The notes below the pieces were generated by a model. That model saw only the letters and a program-made list of their open reading frames with translations. It had not been told where the DNA came from and did not search any database. Below, in pieces: positions 8,724 through 17,956 of a DNA stretch of 64,000 bases. Every line of letters starts with the position of its first letter. The first letter of the stretch is position 1. The position numbers were made by a program, and so were the translations under genes. The stretch is taken from NCBI RefSeq assembly GCF_002257665.1, contig NZ_MQWB01000001.1:2500843-2564842 (forward strand), read 5' to 3'. Source of the stretch: Rubricoccus marinus. Lineage in GTDB: Bacteria > Bacteroidota > Rhodothermia > Rhodothermales > Rubricoccaceae.

Positions 8724-9407
8724 CTAGGCGGGAAGGCGAGAGTTGACAAGCTCAACGAGGTCTGTAAGCGACTCCGCCCAGGCGTCGCACGGCACACCAG
8801 GAGCCGCGTTGAAAGCGATGGCCCACATCCCCGCCTCTTGCGCGCCCTCTAGCTCGTCCACATCGTGCGCGACAAAGGCGCACTGCGCCAGAGGCGAGCC
8901 TACGGCGTTGGCCGCCTCTTGATACGCCTCCCGCTCCGGCTTGACGTGACCGATGTCGATCGAGGTCACAACTGCGTCGAAGAGCCCATCCAAGCCGAAG
9001 CCATCCAGCTTTCGGCGGACGTCTTCGGCAGGCTGCTGCGTGTCGCTGAGCACGCCGAGGCGAAGGCCTCTAGCGCGGAGCGCTTCCAGCATCTCACGCG
9101 TGCCGTCGAAGGCGCGGTGGACTTCCTGCACCTCCGATCCCTTCGCCCGGGCTGCTGCTTCCCATTTGGGGAGATCGGCGTCGGGAATGTCAAAATCGGA
9201 GAGCAGGCGCCGAAAGCGGTCCCAGTATCCGACACGGCCCGTGTAGACGTCTACGAGCTGTGCTTCCCACCGCTCAACGAGCAAGGGGTACGTGATATCA
9301 ACGCCAGAGGCACTCAAGCGCTCGGCAAGCCAACGGCGCCACGCTGTGGCGTCGTAGAGCACGTCACCGGCATCGAAGAGGACAGCAGAAAGAGGAGCAA
9401 CAGTCAT
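8724..9407 (-). CDS. HAD-superfamily hydrolase (subfamily IA)
   Basis: A 227-residue HAD phosphatase-like protein. Motif I is FDAGDVLYD, so the nucleophile Asp12 is present but the usual second Asp (DxD general acid) is Gly14; some real phosphatases share this. Motif II is VLSDT, motif III Lys is in HVKPERE, and the acidic motif IV is HDVDELEGA. The cap is helical. It overlaps the synthase/cytidylyltransferase fusion by 4 bp. The trio of nonulosonate synthase, phosphatase and cytidylyltransferase is what 9-phosphate routes (for example KDN) need, so dephosphorylation of a keto-sugar phosphate is a good hypothesis. Other small phosphorylated substrates are possible. Confidence 0.82.
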   Translation of the reverse strand: MTVAPLSAVLFDAGDVLYDATAWRRWLAERLSASGVDITYPLLVERWEAQLVDVYTGRVGYWDRFRRLLSDFDIPDADLPKWEAAARAKGSEVQEVHRAFDGTREMLEALRARGLRLGVLSDTQQPAEDVRRKLDGFGLDGLFDAVVTSIDIGHVKPEREAYQEAANAVGSPLAQCAFVAHDVDELEGAQEAGMWAIAFNAAPGVPCDAWAESLTDLVELVNSRLPA

Positions 9408-11176
9408 GCAGAGGAGTCGGGCTCCAGGTCGGCAAAGCGGATCTGCGTACCCGACTCCAAATCCCGCGCCACCCTTCGGCCCACCACTTCACCTCGGCGG
9501 CGCCATGGCACGCCCGTTCCCGGGCTGGTGAGTGTCAGTGCGTCCTCAGTGATCTCCGCTCCCGTCGCCAGAGGCCGGTTGAGCGTCAGGCTGCGCGAGA
9601 GCTTCTGCCGCGCCGACTCCGTGGCGGGATCTGCTGCGGGGTTGCCGTCACCCATCGCGCGCTCTGCCTCGCGGATGTATTTGACGAGGGTGCGCAACCC
9701 GCTTTCCTCCAATGCCCCTGCGTGATCCGTGCCTCTGGCGGCGCGCGAGAGGGTGACATGCTTTTCAACCACGCAGGCACCCATGACGGCGCCCGCAATG
9801 GACGAGGCGAGTCCCGTGGTATGATCTGAGAGCCCGATGAGCAGGCCTGTGGCCTCCCGCAGGGTGTCCATCGCCCGCAGGTTCACGCTGTCGATAGGCG
9901 TAGGGTACTGCGAGACGCAGTGCAGCACGATGATGGCCTCCGGCCCATCGCCCAGCGCATCGAGCGCGATCTGCAAGTCCTCCAGACCCGCCATTCCCGT
10001 CGAGAGGATGACCGGCTTGCCGGTCTGCGCGATACGCGCTAGAAGCGGCTCATTGTCGAGATCGCGCGAGGCGACTTTGTACACGGGGTTGCCTAGCCGC
10101 TCCATCATCTCCACTGAAGGGATGTCGCAAGCCGTGCAGAACCACACGAGGCCTCTGGCGTGGGCGTGATCGCGAATGACGCGGTGCTCGTCTTCGGTCA
10201 GTTCGAGCGCCTCGCGGTGCTCACCGTAGGTAGCGCCAAACGACTGCGGACCCTCATACGGTCGGTCGTACATCTCGCGACTGAGATCGCTCGCGATGTC
10301 ACGCTTGGTGAGCTTGACCGCGCTCGCGCGGCAGCGCGCGGCCATCTCCACGAGTTCGAGCGCGGTTTCTAGGTCGCCGTTATGGTTCTGTCCGATCTCC
10401 GCCACGATGAAGGACGCCTGCCCCTTCCCCACCTTGTGGCCGGCCAGACGTACAACCTCCTCTGGCGCCTCGCGCTTCTCTAACCACGCATAGCATGCTT
10501 CAACCGTCGCGGGATCGCCAGAGGCCTCAACGTCGCGCAAGAGCGCTTCGATGCGCGAGAGGTCTTCGGCCGTATCCAACGTGAGTTGGCGCGATAGGCC
10601 TGGGCGCAAGCCGAACGCGTCCTCAGGCAGGATCAGCGCGCTGAACCGATCCGGCCGCGCAATCACAAATGGGGTGACGTGCTCGCGGTCGTACGCGCTT
10701 TCTGTTTCAGCGTGTGCTTCTCGCAACGCGCTCACGCGTACAATTTCCGGCACGTGAGGCGAGAGCCCCTTGATCCCAGCGTAGCCATACTCGCCAGAGG
10801 CATAGGCATGGACAAGCTGCCGAGTCCGATCAGCGTCGTACAGTGGGTTATCGGCGGTGAAGCGCAGGACCGCATCGGTGTCCGCGAGTTCTTGCGCTGC
10901 CAGCACGAAACGTGCGAGCACATCGCGTTCGGGGCCTCTGGCGCAGGCGACGCCTCGCGCCGCGCATACAGCCGCGATGGGATCATCTGCCGCTTCGTTG
11001 GATGTTGCGACGGTGATCGTATCAACGAAGTCCATCGCGCCAACCCGGTCCAGCACCCGTGAAAGCAACGGCGCTCCCGCCAGAGGCATCAACGATTTAC
11101 CGCGCAGCCGCTGGCTTCCCATCCGGGCCTGGATGATTGCGTGGCATGTAGGATGGGAACGGATGGACTCTGTCAT
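9404..11176 (-). CDS. SpsF-like cytidylyltransferase fused to NeuB/SpsE-like nonulosonate synthase
   Basis: A 590-residue two-enzyme fusion. Residues ~10-240 are an SpsF-type cytidylyltransferase (AIIQARMGSQRLRGKSL, RFTADNPLYDADR, REHVTPFV). Residues ~255-520 are a NeuB-type synthase (FIVAEIGQNHNGD, CDIPSVEMMERL, VILSTGMAGLEDL, GLSDHTTGL, VEKHVTLSRAARGTDHAGAL), which condenses phosphoenolpyruvate with a six-carbon sugar. The last ~65 residues are the SAF/antifreeze-like domain (TGAEITEDAL ... GRRVARDL). I chose ATG at 11176; an upstream ATG at 11275 would add 33 residues without homology. It is distinct from the second NeuB at 29 kb. Synthase and activating enzyme in one chain imply channelling to a CMP-sugar. 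Confidence 0.88.
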   Translation of the reverse strand: MTESIRSHPTCHAIIQARMGSQRLRGKSLMPLAGAPLLSRVLDRVGAMDFVDTITVATSNEAADDPIAAVCAARGVACARGPERDVLARFVLAAQELADTDAVLRFTADNPLYDADRTRQLVHAYASGEYGYAGIKGLSPHVPEIVRVSALREAHAETESAYDREHVTPFVIARPDRFSALILPEDAFGLRPGLSRQLTLDTAEDLSRIEALLRDVEASGDPATVEACYAWLEKREAPEEVVRLAGHKVGKGQASFIVAEIGQNHNGDLETALELVEMAARCRASAVKLTKRDIASDLSREMYDRPYEGPQSFGATYGEHREALELTEDEHRVIRDHAHARGLVWFCTACDIPSVEMMERLGNPVYKVASRDLDNEPLLARIAQTGKPVILSTGMAGLEDLQIALDALGDGPEAIIVLHCVSQYPTPIDSVNLRAMDTLREATGLLIGLSDHTTGLASSIAGAVMGACVVEKHVTLSRAARGTDHAGALEESGLRTLVKYIREAERAMGDGNPAADPATESARQKLSRSLTLNRPLATGAEITEDALTLTSPGTGVPWRRRGEVVGRRVARDLESGTQIRFADLEPDSSA

Positions 11177-11312
11177 TCCAATGGGTTTGTCCACGGAAAC
11201 GGGCGCGGAGCATCCATGCAAGCTAATCCGCGCGCCGAACGCGCCTTCTCGTTCCCATAGAAGATTCCATTGCAACCTTATGCCGCAATACCCTCCGTCG
11301 CTGACGGAGGCG

Positions 11313-13283
11313 TTACTCCTGTGCGCGTTCGGCCTCGATTGCTGGCGTGTGGCGCCCGTCCAACCATGACTGAAACATCAAGACAGTCCAGAGAGGGTAC
11401 TCCAGCGAATGGGTCCCGGCGAGATGCTGTGCCCAGGCCTCGCGGATAGGTTCGGGCTCGAAGATGCCCTCCTCTCGGAGTCTCTTTTCATCGAGCAACG
11501 CTTCGGCCCAGCCCCGGAGAGGGCCACGCAGCCAGTCGTAAAGGGGTAGGTCGAAGCCGGACTTCGGCCGGTCGATTAACGGCTGCGGCACGTAACGGTA
11601 GAGCACCTGGCGAAGCGCCCATTTCGTGGTGCCGTCGCGGAGCTTGAGGCCGAGAGGGAGGCTCCACGCATGTTCCACCACGCGATGGTCCAAGAGCGGC
11701 ACCCGGGCCTCCAGGCTTACGGCCATGCTTGCGCGATCCACCTTGGTTAGGATCACGTCGGGGAGATAGCGCAAGAGGTCCACGAGCATCGTTTGAGAAG
11801 CGATGTCGGGTAGTCCCGCAAGCTCGCTGGGATGCGCTGGCGCGAGCCCGTCAGCGCCGCGCACAAGGCGGGCCGCGTCCTGCCACTGCGCCGAGGAGCG
11901 CTCGAATACGTCCAGCGGGGACGACGCTGAGAGTACGCCGGCGAGCTTGTGCAGCTTGTAGCCGGGGATCCGGAGGCGGAGCGACGGCGGGAGCACGGGC
12001 GCGAACCGTTCGAAGAGGTCGTTCCACGCCTCTGGCGATACGGCCTCAATCCCGCGCGAGACCGCGCCGCGCACCCAGCGGGGGGCCGGGCGGATGGCGC
12101 GCCACACGCGCTCGGTCCACTGGTGGCGGTTGTAGCCCGCGAAGAGCTCGTCGCCGCCGTCGCCCGAGAGCGCGACTGTCACGTTACGGCGGGCGAGCTG
12201 GGAGACGAGGAACGTCGGCAGCATGGAGGGGTCCGCAAACGGCTCGTCCTGACTTGCGGCCAAGGCCGGCAGCGCGGCCAGCGCGTCTTCCGGGCTCACT
12301 ACCAGCGATGTGTGATCCGTGCCGAGGTGTTTGGCGACGGCCGCGGCGTCTTCGCCCTCGTCGTACTGCGCGTCGTGGCTGCCAATTGTGAACGTTTTGA
12401 CGGGCCGGCTGCTTTGTGCCTGCATCAGCGCCACCACCGTCGAGGAGTCCACGCCGCCAGAGAGGAACGCCCCCAGCGGCACATCGGCCAGCATCCGCGC
12501 GCCCACGGCGTCGCGCAAGAGGCCGTCCAGCGCGTCGACCGCGGCCTCTGGCGAGCCGGTGAATGGGGACGCCTGGCCCCGCGCGGCGACGGCGGCACCG
12601 GACCAGTACACCTCCTCCTCGCCCGCATCCAAGTGGGGCGCCTGGTACGTCACGATGGAGCCCGGCATGAGCTTCCGAGCCCCTTCGTACACCGCATGAG
12701 GGGCGGGGATACACCCGTAACGCAGGAGGAGCGCCACAGCCTCGCGGTCGATCTCGCGGCGGAACGCCGGGTGCCGCGCTACGGCCTCCAACTCCGACGC
12801 GAACGCGACCCCCCCTCCTTCCAGACGCCCGACGTACAGCGGCTTGATGCCGAGCCGATCTCGTGCCAGAACGAGTTCTCCGTGCTCACGGTCCCAGATC
12901 GCGAGCGCGAACATTCCCACCGCGCGCTCCAGCGTTGCGCGGATGCCCCACGCCTCGAAGCCCGCCGCCAACGTTTCCGTATCGGAGTGTCCCCGCCACT
13001 CCACGCCGTCTATGTCGGCGCGGAGGTCGAGGTGGTTATAGACCTCCCCGTTGAACGCGACGACGAACCGGCCGCTAGCAGAGCGCATCGGCTGCGCGCC
13101 AGCCTCTGAGAGGTCCAGGATGGAGAGCCGGCGGTGCCCCAGCGCCACCCGGCCCGTCTCCTCCGCCCATACGCCAGAGGCGTCGGGGCCGCGGTGCACG
13201 ATACACGCGTTCATGCGCGCGACCTCGGCCTGGCGCTGGGCCGCGCTCGTGGCGGGGGCGAAACATCCGGCGAGTCCACACAT
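11313..13283 (-). CDS. Glutamine-hydrolysing asparagine synthase-type amidotransferase (AsnB/WbpS-like)
   Basis: A 656-residue class II glutamine amidotransferase plus ATP-pyrophosphatase. Cys2 (MCGLAGCF) is the glutaminase nucleophile, with NGEVYNH at 78-84 and DTETL at 101-105. The synthetase domain has the PP-loop SGGVDSS (275-281) and YLPDVILTKVDRASMAVSLEARVPLLDH. Length and motifs are complete. In surface-glycan loci such paralogues amidate uronic acids (WbpS and relatives) instead of making free asparagine. A UDP-sugar dehydrogenase and epimerase at 35-38 kb could supply the uronate. It lies 4 bp after the deacetylase gene upstream. Confidence 0.92.
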   Translation of the reverse strand: MCGLAGCFAPATSAAQRQAEVARMNACIVHRGPDASGVWAEETGRVALGHRRLSILDLSEAGAQPMRSASGRFVVAFNGEVYNHLDLRADIDGVEWRGHSDTETLAAGFEAWGIRATLERAVGMFALAIWDREHGELVLARDRLGIKPLYVGRLEGGGVAFASELEAVARHPAFRREIDREAVALLLRYGCIPAPHAVYEGARKLMPGSIVTYQAPHLDAGEEEVYWSGAAVAARGQASPFTGSPEAAVDALDGLLRDAVGARMLADVPLGAFLSGGVDSSTVVALMQAQSSRPVKTFTIGSHDAQYDEGEDAAAVAKHLGTDHTSLVVSPEDALAALPALAASQDEPFADPSMLPTFLVSQLARRNVTVALSGDGGDELFAGYNRHQWTERVWRAIRPAPRWVRGAVSRGIEAVSPEAWNDLFERFAPVLPPSLRLRIPGYKLHKLAGVLSASSPLDVFERSSAQWQDAARLVRGADGLAPAHPSELAGLPDIASQTMLVDLLRYLPDVILTKVDRASMAVSLEARVPLLDHRVVEHAWSLPLGLKLRDGTTKWALRQVLYRYVPQPLIDRPKSGFDLPLYDWLRGPLRGWAEALLDEKRLREEGIFEPEPIREAWAQHLAGTHSLEYPLWTVLMFQSWLDGRHTPAIEAERAQE

Positions 13284-13287
13284 GTCG

Positions 13288-14283
13288 TTAGGGGTTGCGG
13301 CGTCGCGCCGCGTCTGCGACCTCGGCCATGGTCAGCGAGGCGAACCCGTAGCGGTCGCGAAGTCGTTCGAAGTGGTCGAGCAGCGCGTCGAGGTCCCGTA
13401 AGCTCTCCTCGGGATAGGTCCCAAAGTTGTGGGGGTGCCACCACAGGTGGTACACCTGCTTCCGGCGTGCCGCCGCCGTCATCCCTTGCCGGAGACGCCG
13501 GAGGTGCAGCGGGCGCAGGGGCGCGAGTCGCGGGGAGACGGGGCGGAGGAACTGGCTAGCCCGCACGTCGGCTAGCCCGTCCGGCCGGAGGACGCTGTCC
13601 CACCGCACGACGTCGTCCCGGACCGGGAGGTACGAGTCGGCTAGCCGCGCGAGTCGGCGCGGGAGTTGCCGCCCCATCGCACCGTCCTCGGCGCGCCAGA
13701 GTCTACCTTCGGGGTTACCGCGGTAGACGTCAATTCCAACATCCGGAAGAACGGCTAGAAAGGCATCGCCGCTCTGGTTCCTCGGGAAGACGATTGAGCG
13801 CACGGGCTCGCCAGAGGCCTTCTGGGCGGCGCGGAGGTCGGCCCGGAAGGTCTCGGGCGTGGCGCCGGGCTCGCCGCAGTAGTAGTGCGAGAACGTGTGC
13901 GTGGCGAGCTCCTGGCGGGGCGCCGCGCGGATCTCGTCGACGAGGCTCGCGGCGAAGTGGAGCGGGTCCTCGCTCTCGCCGCTCCCCACGGGCTCGGCAT
14001 AAGGGTCCAGCGCCGCGTCCGCGTACGCGGGGCGGGACGCGGGCGAGAGCGCCTCCTGCTCGTCCCGCGTCCGCGCAAAGAGGAACCCGACCGTCGCCCA
14101 CGTGCAGGCCACGCCCCGGGTCTCGAACCTCCGCAGCGTCTCCGTCACCACGCCGCGCGCGGCGCGCAGCGCCTGGGCGTACGGAGCCTCTGGCGGCGTG
14201 TGGTCGCGCACGCCCCAGTGCAGTTCGAAGTCGACCGAGAGCACGAAGGCACCAGAGGCCACCGTCGGTTGGAGGTCGCTCAC
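13288..14283 (-). CDS. Polysaccharide deacetylase (NodB-fold)
   Basis: A 331-residue carbohydrate esterase 4-like protein. FVLSVDFELHWG (residues 13-24) carries the catalytic-base/metal Asp region, ATHTFSHYYCGEPG the His-x3-His metal ligands, and VFPRNQSGD the third motif. LWWHPHNFGTYPEES near the C-terminus provides the late histidine. No signal peptide or membrane helix is visible, so it probably acts in the cytosol on a lipid-linked intermediate, as other such enzymes in O-antigen loci are thought to do. It overlaps the polymerase-like gene by 4 bp. The exact N-acetyl sugar substrate is unknown. Confidence 0.85.
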   Translation of the reverse strand: MSDLQPTVASGAFVLSVDFELHWGVRDHTPPEAPYAQALRAARGVVTETLRRFETRGVACTWATVGFLFARTRDEQEALSPASRPAYADAALDPYAEPVGSGESEDPLHFAASLVDEIRAAPRQELATHTFSHYYCGEPGATPETFRADLRAAQKASGEPVRSIVFPRNQSGDAFLAVLPDVGIDVYRGNPEGRLWRAEDGAMGRQLPRRLARLADSYLPVRDDVVRWDSVLRPDGLADVRASQFLRPVSPRLAPLRPLHLRRLRQGMTAAARRKQVYHLWWHPHNFGTYPEESLRDLDALLDHFERLRDRYGFASLTMAEVADAARRRNP

Positions 14284-15563
14284 GTCGGCACCGGACGGGT
14301 CCCGGCCCCCCGCATCGGGAAGCGCGGTGGTGCGGGGGGAATCGCACTACGCCTCCTCGTCTCTGCGGCCACCGCCATCGTACCAGCCTCTACGATGAGG
14401 AAGAACAGGGGGAAGACAAGGACCCGTTGCCTCGCGATGATCCCCAGGTTGCCGAGGTTCATCCCCAGCGCGATCACGTAAAGCGCCGTAAAGGGGATGG
14501 CGAAGCGGAGGGCGAGGTGGTTCCGCCACACTCTGAACATGGCTGCGATTTGACGCCTCCTCACGAAGATGATCCCCCACATCATCGACACTTCTATCGC
14601 GGCGAAAGCAGCCGTCACGTTGTGAGCCTCCCATAGGAAAGGACGGAATAGGACGTTCAAGATGGACACAAAAACACCAACAGGACTCATTGATGCAGCG
14701 CCAACCTCGCTACCACCCTGAGTGGAGTTATTGGCGTTTGTCGCCACGTAGTCCTCGACAGTCCCTACGCCATCCATCTCCACAGCGAATCTCAAGGAGT
14801 ACCACATCATCGCAAATCCGATCCCCAGAAGTGCCGCCCCTTGCAAGATGCGGAGAGGCGTCCACCGCTTGAAATCCAGAAATGTGGAGAGCACCATAGC
14901 CATCGCAAACACGGCTACCACCTGCGGCCGGATGACGAAGACTACGCTGAGCCCCGCCACAAGGAGCGCCCAACGTGTGCGCCCGTCGTACCGGAGGTAC
15001 GCCAGCGTCGCTACCCCGAGTCCAAACGTCATCAGCGCCTCCTTGCCGATACTGGACGGCCAGAACCACAGCGATGGGAATAGGCAAATCCACGCCATGT
15101 ATCCCGTCGAGGACGCTCGGGGCAGGCTGTTCTCAAACGCGCGGACGTAACACAGAAGCCCCACGAACGCAATCAGCGCGTATGCGAAGAACACAGCCAT
15201 GATGTTCTGCCCGAGGAACACCATAATGAACCCAGCCGGGTACGGAATGATGTTCGACCCCATCCAGTCCCTCCCGCCCCACCACTGGGTGCTATCCCAG
15301 AACGGAGAGAAGTCGAACTGAGCGAAGTGCAACGCGTGCGACCCCGCGAGCTTGTAGTACCGGATAGCGTCCGCCTTAATCCCATCGCGCAGCAGCACGC
15401 CCACAACGCGCGCGGCGAGCCCTCCCCAAAGCAACCACTTCAGCGCTGGCCGGAGTCGGGACGTCGAGACCCCGAAGGCGATAAACAAGTAGACCATCAG
15501 CATCGCCACGACGCCCAGGGGACTGTCGTAGAGTGGGATCAGCTCTAGGTTTATCTCTCGCAT
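14280..15563 (-). CDS. Polytopic membrane protein, probable Wzy/EpsG-like polysaccharide polymerase
   Basis: A 427-residue integral membrane protein with about ten hydrophobic helices, beginning VVAMLMVYLFIAFGV and ending VLVFPLFFLIVEAGTMAV. Between helices are a periplasmic-type loop with WGGRDWMGSNIIPYPAGF and a conserved-looking WPSSIGKEALMTFGLG segment. Topology, length and place among glycosyltransferases match Wzy-type polymerases or EpsG-like proteins, whose sequences are poorly conserved. The C-terminal tail is basic and proline-rich. There are no intact motif copies in this gene. It could also be a membrane glycosyltransferase of another type. Confidence 0.65.
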   Translation of the reverse strand: MREINLELIPLYDSPLGVVAMLMVYLFIAFGVSTSRLRPALKWLLWGGLAARVVGVLLRDGIKADAIRYYKLAGSHALHFAQFDFSPFWDSTQWWGGRDWMGSNIIPYPAGFIMVFLGQNIMAVFFAYALIAFVGLLCYVRAFENSLPRASSTGYMAWICLFPSLWFWPSSIGKEALMTFGLGVATLAYLRYDGRTRWALLVAGLSVVFVIRPQVVAVFAMAMVLSTFLDFKRWTPLRILQGAALLGIGFAMMWYSLRFAVEMDGVGTVEDYVATNANNSTQGGSEVGAASMSPVGVFVSILNVLFRPFLWEAHNVTAAFAAIEVSMMWGIIFVRRRQIAAMFRVWRNHLALRFAIPFTALYVIALGMNLGNLGIIARQRVLVFPLFFLIVEAGTMAVAAETRRRSAIPPAPPRFPMRGAGTRPVPT

Positions 15564-15578
15564 GTCTGACTTAACGGG

Positions 15579-16631
15579 CTAGAAGAGTTCGAAGGCGCCG
15601 ATGGACGAGCTCCAATTGTTCAGAAGAGTAGGGCGCGGAACCCCGGGTGCAAGGTCCAGGGGGTAGACGGTGAGCGTGGGTCCGGACCGGGGCACAGGGA
15701 CGTACCCCGCTCGCGCGAGGTCGCTCCAGCGGGCCTCTGGCGTCGGCATCACGATCACCGCGTCCACGTGCGCCAAGCGGCCCGCTCGGCGGAGCAGCAC
15801 CCGCGCGTTTCGGCGCGATTCCGCCGATTCGTTTGCCACCACGTCGCACACGCGGAGTTCGCGGATCCGCCCGCGGAGGCGGGTCTTCACGACGAGCAAC
15901 GCGCCGCCGCTGCCGTCCCCGCGCACTGCGACGTGGTAGTCGGACCCCGGAATGGCGCCGTAGCGCCATCGGAGGTAGTCGAGAGTAGGAGCGGTGTGGT
16001 ACCGCCCTACCCCGCCCGCCCCTGCGGCGTCTACGATGGACGCCACACCGGGAGAATCGAGCGCTGTTACCGCCGCCTCAGCGCGCACGGTGGGCGCCAG
16101 AGGCGAACCGTCGCCGCTCAACAATCCCCTCGCCGCGCGAAGGGGTCGGACGGGCCGGACCCAGACGGTAGGGTTCCCGACGACTTCCCAACCCATCTTG
16201 AGGTATCCCGGACGGCTTTTATCGTTTGGAGTGTTGAACACCATCGCGACGCCCTCTTCGCCCATTTCATCGCGGAGACGGACGGTGAGGCGACGGAAGA
16301 TCCCACGCCCCCGGTAGTCGGGATGTGTCGCCGTGTCGACGGCGCGGACGGCTGGAACCGGTCGCCCCTCGCATGTCCACATCCACCTCATAAATGTCCG
16401 GAGCCCAACGAGTCGCCCGGCGTCCTCGGCGACGAGGACAGGCGATGTGCCGAACGGGTTGCGCTCGTGCTTCCAACGCCAAAACTCCGCCGACCATTCC
16501 ACGGCGTCGTCTGGCCCCATGCTCTCACGGATGAGTTGAATAATCGCCCCCTCGTCCTCTGGCGTCGCTCGCCGGATCGTGAGGCCGTCCGCTTCGGGCG
16601 TGCCCGCGGCGTGTGGTCCCGTTGCGCTCAT
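15579..16631 (-). CDS. GNAT-family N-acetyltransferase
   Basis: A 350-residue protein with an N-terminal GNAT domain: LTIRRATPEDEGAIIQLIRE (beta1-alpha1), AVDTATHPDYRGRGIFRRLT (acetyl-CoA pyrophosphate loop, the R-G-R-G-I form of Q/RxxGxG/A) and MVFNTPNDKSRPGYLKMGW. The C-terminal half (about 200-350) looks like a second, degenerate GNAT unit, with VDAVIVMPTPEARWSDLARAGY. Such two-unit proteins are common in exopolysaccharide clusters and probably acylate an amino sugar. It overlaps the next GT4 gene by 4 bp. The acceptor is unknown. Confidence 0.78.
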   Translation of the reverse strand: MSATGPHAAGTPEADGLTIRRATPEDEGAIIQLIRESMGPDDAVEWSAEFWRWKHERNPFGTSPVLVAEDAGRLVGLRTFMRWMWTCEGRPVPAVRAVDTATHPDYRGRGIFRRLTVRLRDEMGEEGVAMVFNTPNDKSRPGYLKMGWEVVGNPTVWVRPVRPLRAARGLLSGDGSPLAPTVRAEAAVTALDSPGVASIVDAAGAGGVGRYHTAPTLDYLRWRYGAIPGSDYHVAVRGDGSGGALLVVKTRLRGRIRELRVCDVVANESAESRRNARVLLRRAGRLAHVDAVIVMPTPEARWSDLARAGYVPVPRSGPTLTVYPLDLAPGVPRPTLLNNWSSSIGAFELF

Positions 16632-17749
16632 GCCTCTGGCGCGCCGAGCACGCGGGTATAGATCGATTCCAGCTCGCCCTGCATCCCGCCCATGCTGAAC
16701 CCCTCCACCACCGTGCGGCGCGCCGCGAGCGCGGTCCGGCGTCGGCGTGCCGGCTCTGTCAGGAACGGGACGAGCGCGTCGGCGAGGCCCGTAGTGTCGC
16801 CAAACCGCCGGACAGCCCCGTTCTCCCCGTCGGCGACCAGCTCCGGGATCCCGCCGACACCCGTCACGACGGGCGGGAGGGCCATCGCCATCGCCTCCAA
16901 GAGCGCGATTGGGAGCCCCTCGAACTCCGAGGTCATGAGGTACGCGTCCATCGCGGCGAGGAACGGGCGCACTTTCTCTTGGAACCCGACGAGTAAGACC
17001 GACTCGCCCAACCCACGCGCCTCCACGCCCGCTTCCAGTTCGGCGCGCAGGGGTCCGTCCCCGATCACAACAAACCGCGTCTCTGGGACCCGGTGCGCCA
17101 CCTTCTGCGCGACGTCCAGCCAGTGGTCCAGCCTCTTCTGCGGGCGGAAGACCGCGACGGTGCCCACGACGGGGGCCTCTGGCGCGATGCCGTACTCGGC
17201 CCGCACCGCGTCCCCCGAGTACGCCTCGGGGTCGAATGTGGACACGTTCACGCCGTTCAGCACGGTATGGACGGGGACCTTAGCACCGGCGTGGGACTCG
17301 ATGGACTCGGCTACGTCGCCCGACACCGCGATGGCAACGTTCTGCCACCCCCACGTCGCGAGGTTCAAGCGTCGCGTGACGGGGTGGTACCGCTCCATCA
17401 CGTTGTGCTCGGTGTACACCACGGGGACGCCCGCCATGCGGCCCGCCACCCGCGCGACGACTCCAGAGATGGGCAGGTGAGCGTGCACGAGGTCGATGCC
17501 GTTCGTGCGGAGGTATGCGGCGACCCTCCGCGCCGAGAGCAGCGTCCGCGCCGTCCCCCCAGCGTTGAAGCACCTCACCCCAGCGCCGAGGTCGCGCAGG
17601 GGCTTTTCGCCAGCGTCTTTCCACGGGAGAAAGTACCCGTAACTGTACTCGAACCGCTCGCGATCTGCCTTGGCGAGCCCTTCCTCTAGCAGTACCTCGG
17701 CCCCGCCCCTGCCGAGGCTCTTAATCAGATGGAGAACGCGGATGCTCAC
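16628..17749 (-). CDS. GT4 glycosyltransferase
   Basis: A GT-B family 4 glycosyltransferase. I place the start at the GTG at 17749, giving (M)SIRVLHLIKSLGRGGAEVLL, the typical first strand and glycine loop; the ATG at 17836 would add 29 Arg/Pro-rich residues. The acceptor domain has VHAHLPISGVVARV and VPVVYTEHNVMERY. The donor domain has VGTVAVFRPQKRLDHWLDVA, VVIGDGPLRAELE and the EX7E region EFEGLPIALLEAMAMALP. It ends 4 bp inside the GNAT gene. The role is transfer of a sugar to the growing lipid-linked glycan; specificity is unknown. Confidence 0.9.
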   Translation of the reverse strand: MSIRVLHLIKSLGRGGAEVLLEEGLAKADRERFEYSYGYFLPWKDAGEKPLRDLGAGVRCFNAGGTARTLLSARRVAAYLRTNGIDLVHAHLPISGVVARVAGRMAGVPVVYTEHNVMERYHPVTRRLNLATWGWQNVAIAVSGDVAESIESHAGAKVPVHTVLNGVNVSTFDPEAYSGDAVRAEYGIAPEAPVVGTVAVFRPQKRLDHWLDVAQKVAHRVPETRFVVIGDGPLRAELEAGVEARGLGESVLLVGFQEKVRPFLAAMDAYLMTSEFEGLPIALLEAMAMALPPVVTGVGGIPELVADGENGAVRRFGDTTGLADALVPFLTEPARRRRTALAARRTVVEGFSMGGMQGELESIYTRVLGAPEA

Positions 17750-17956
17750 AGCGCGGCGCGGGACGGGAGAAGCGGGGTGAAAGGGAGTGTACAGCCCGGG
17801 GGTGCGGGTTCGAGGCGGCGCTCTCAGTCTTCGCATACCGTTCGCCAGAGGACCGTGCGGCGACGCGCGGCGGTCGTTTGCTCGCGCCTCCGGAGCGCAG
17901 CATAAGCAGCCCCCTCTTCATCGATGTGACGCGCCCGGTATGCCCCCCCTCCCGAC

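Noticed and set aside
9404-11176. Calling the fused protein a KDN synthase
   Set aside because: NeuB-type synthases cannot be assigned to a substrate from sequence by eye, and the phosphatase partner is only suggestive.
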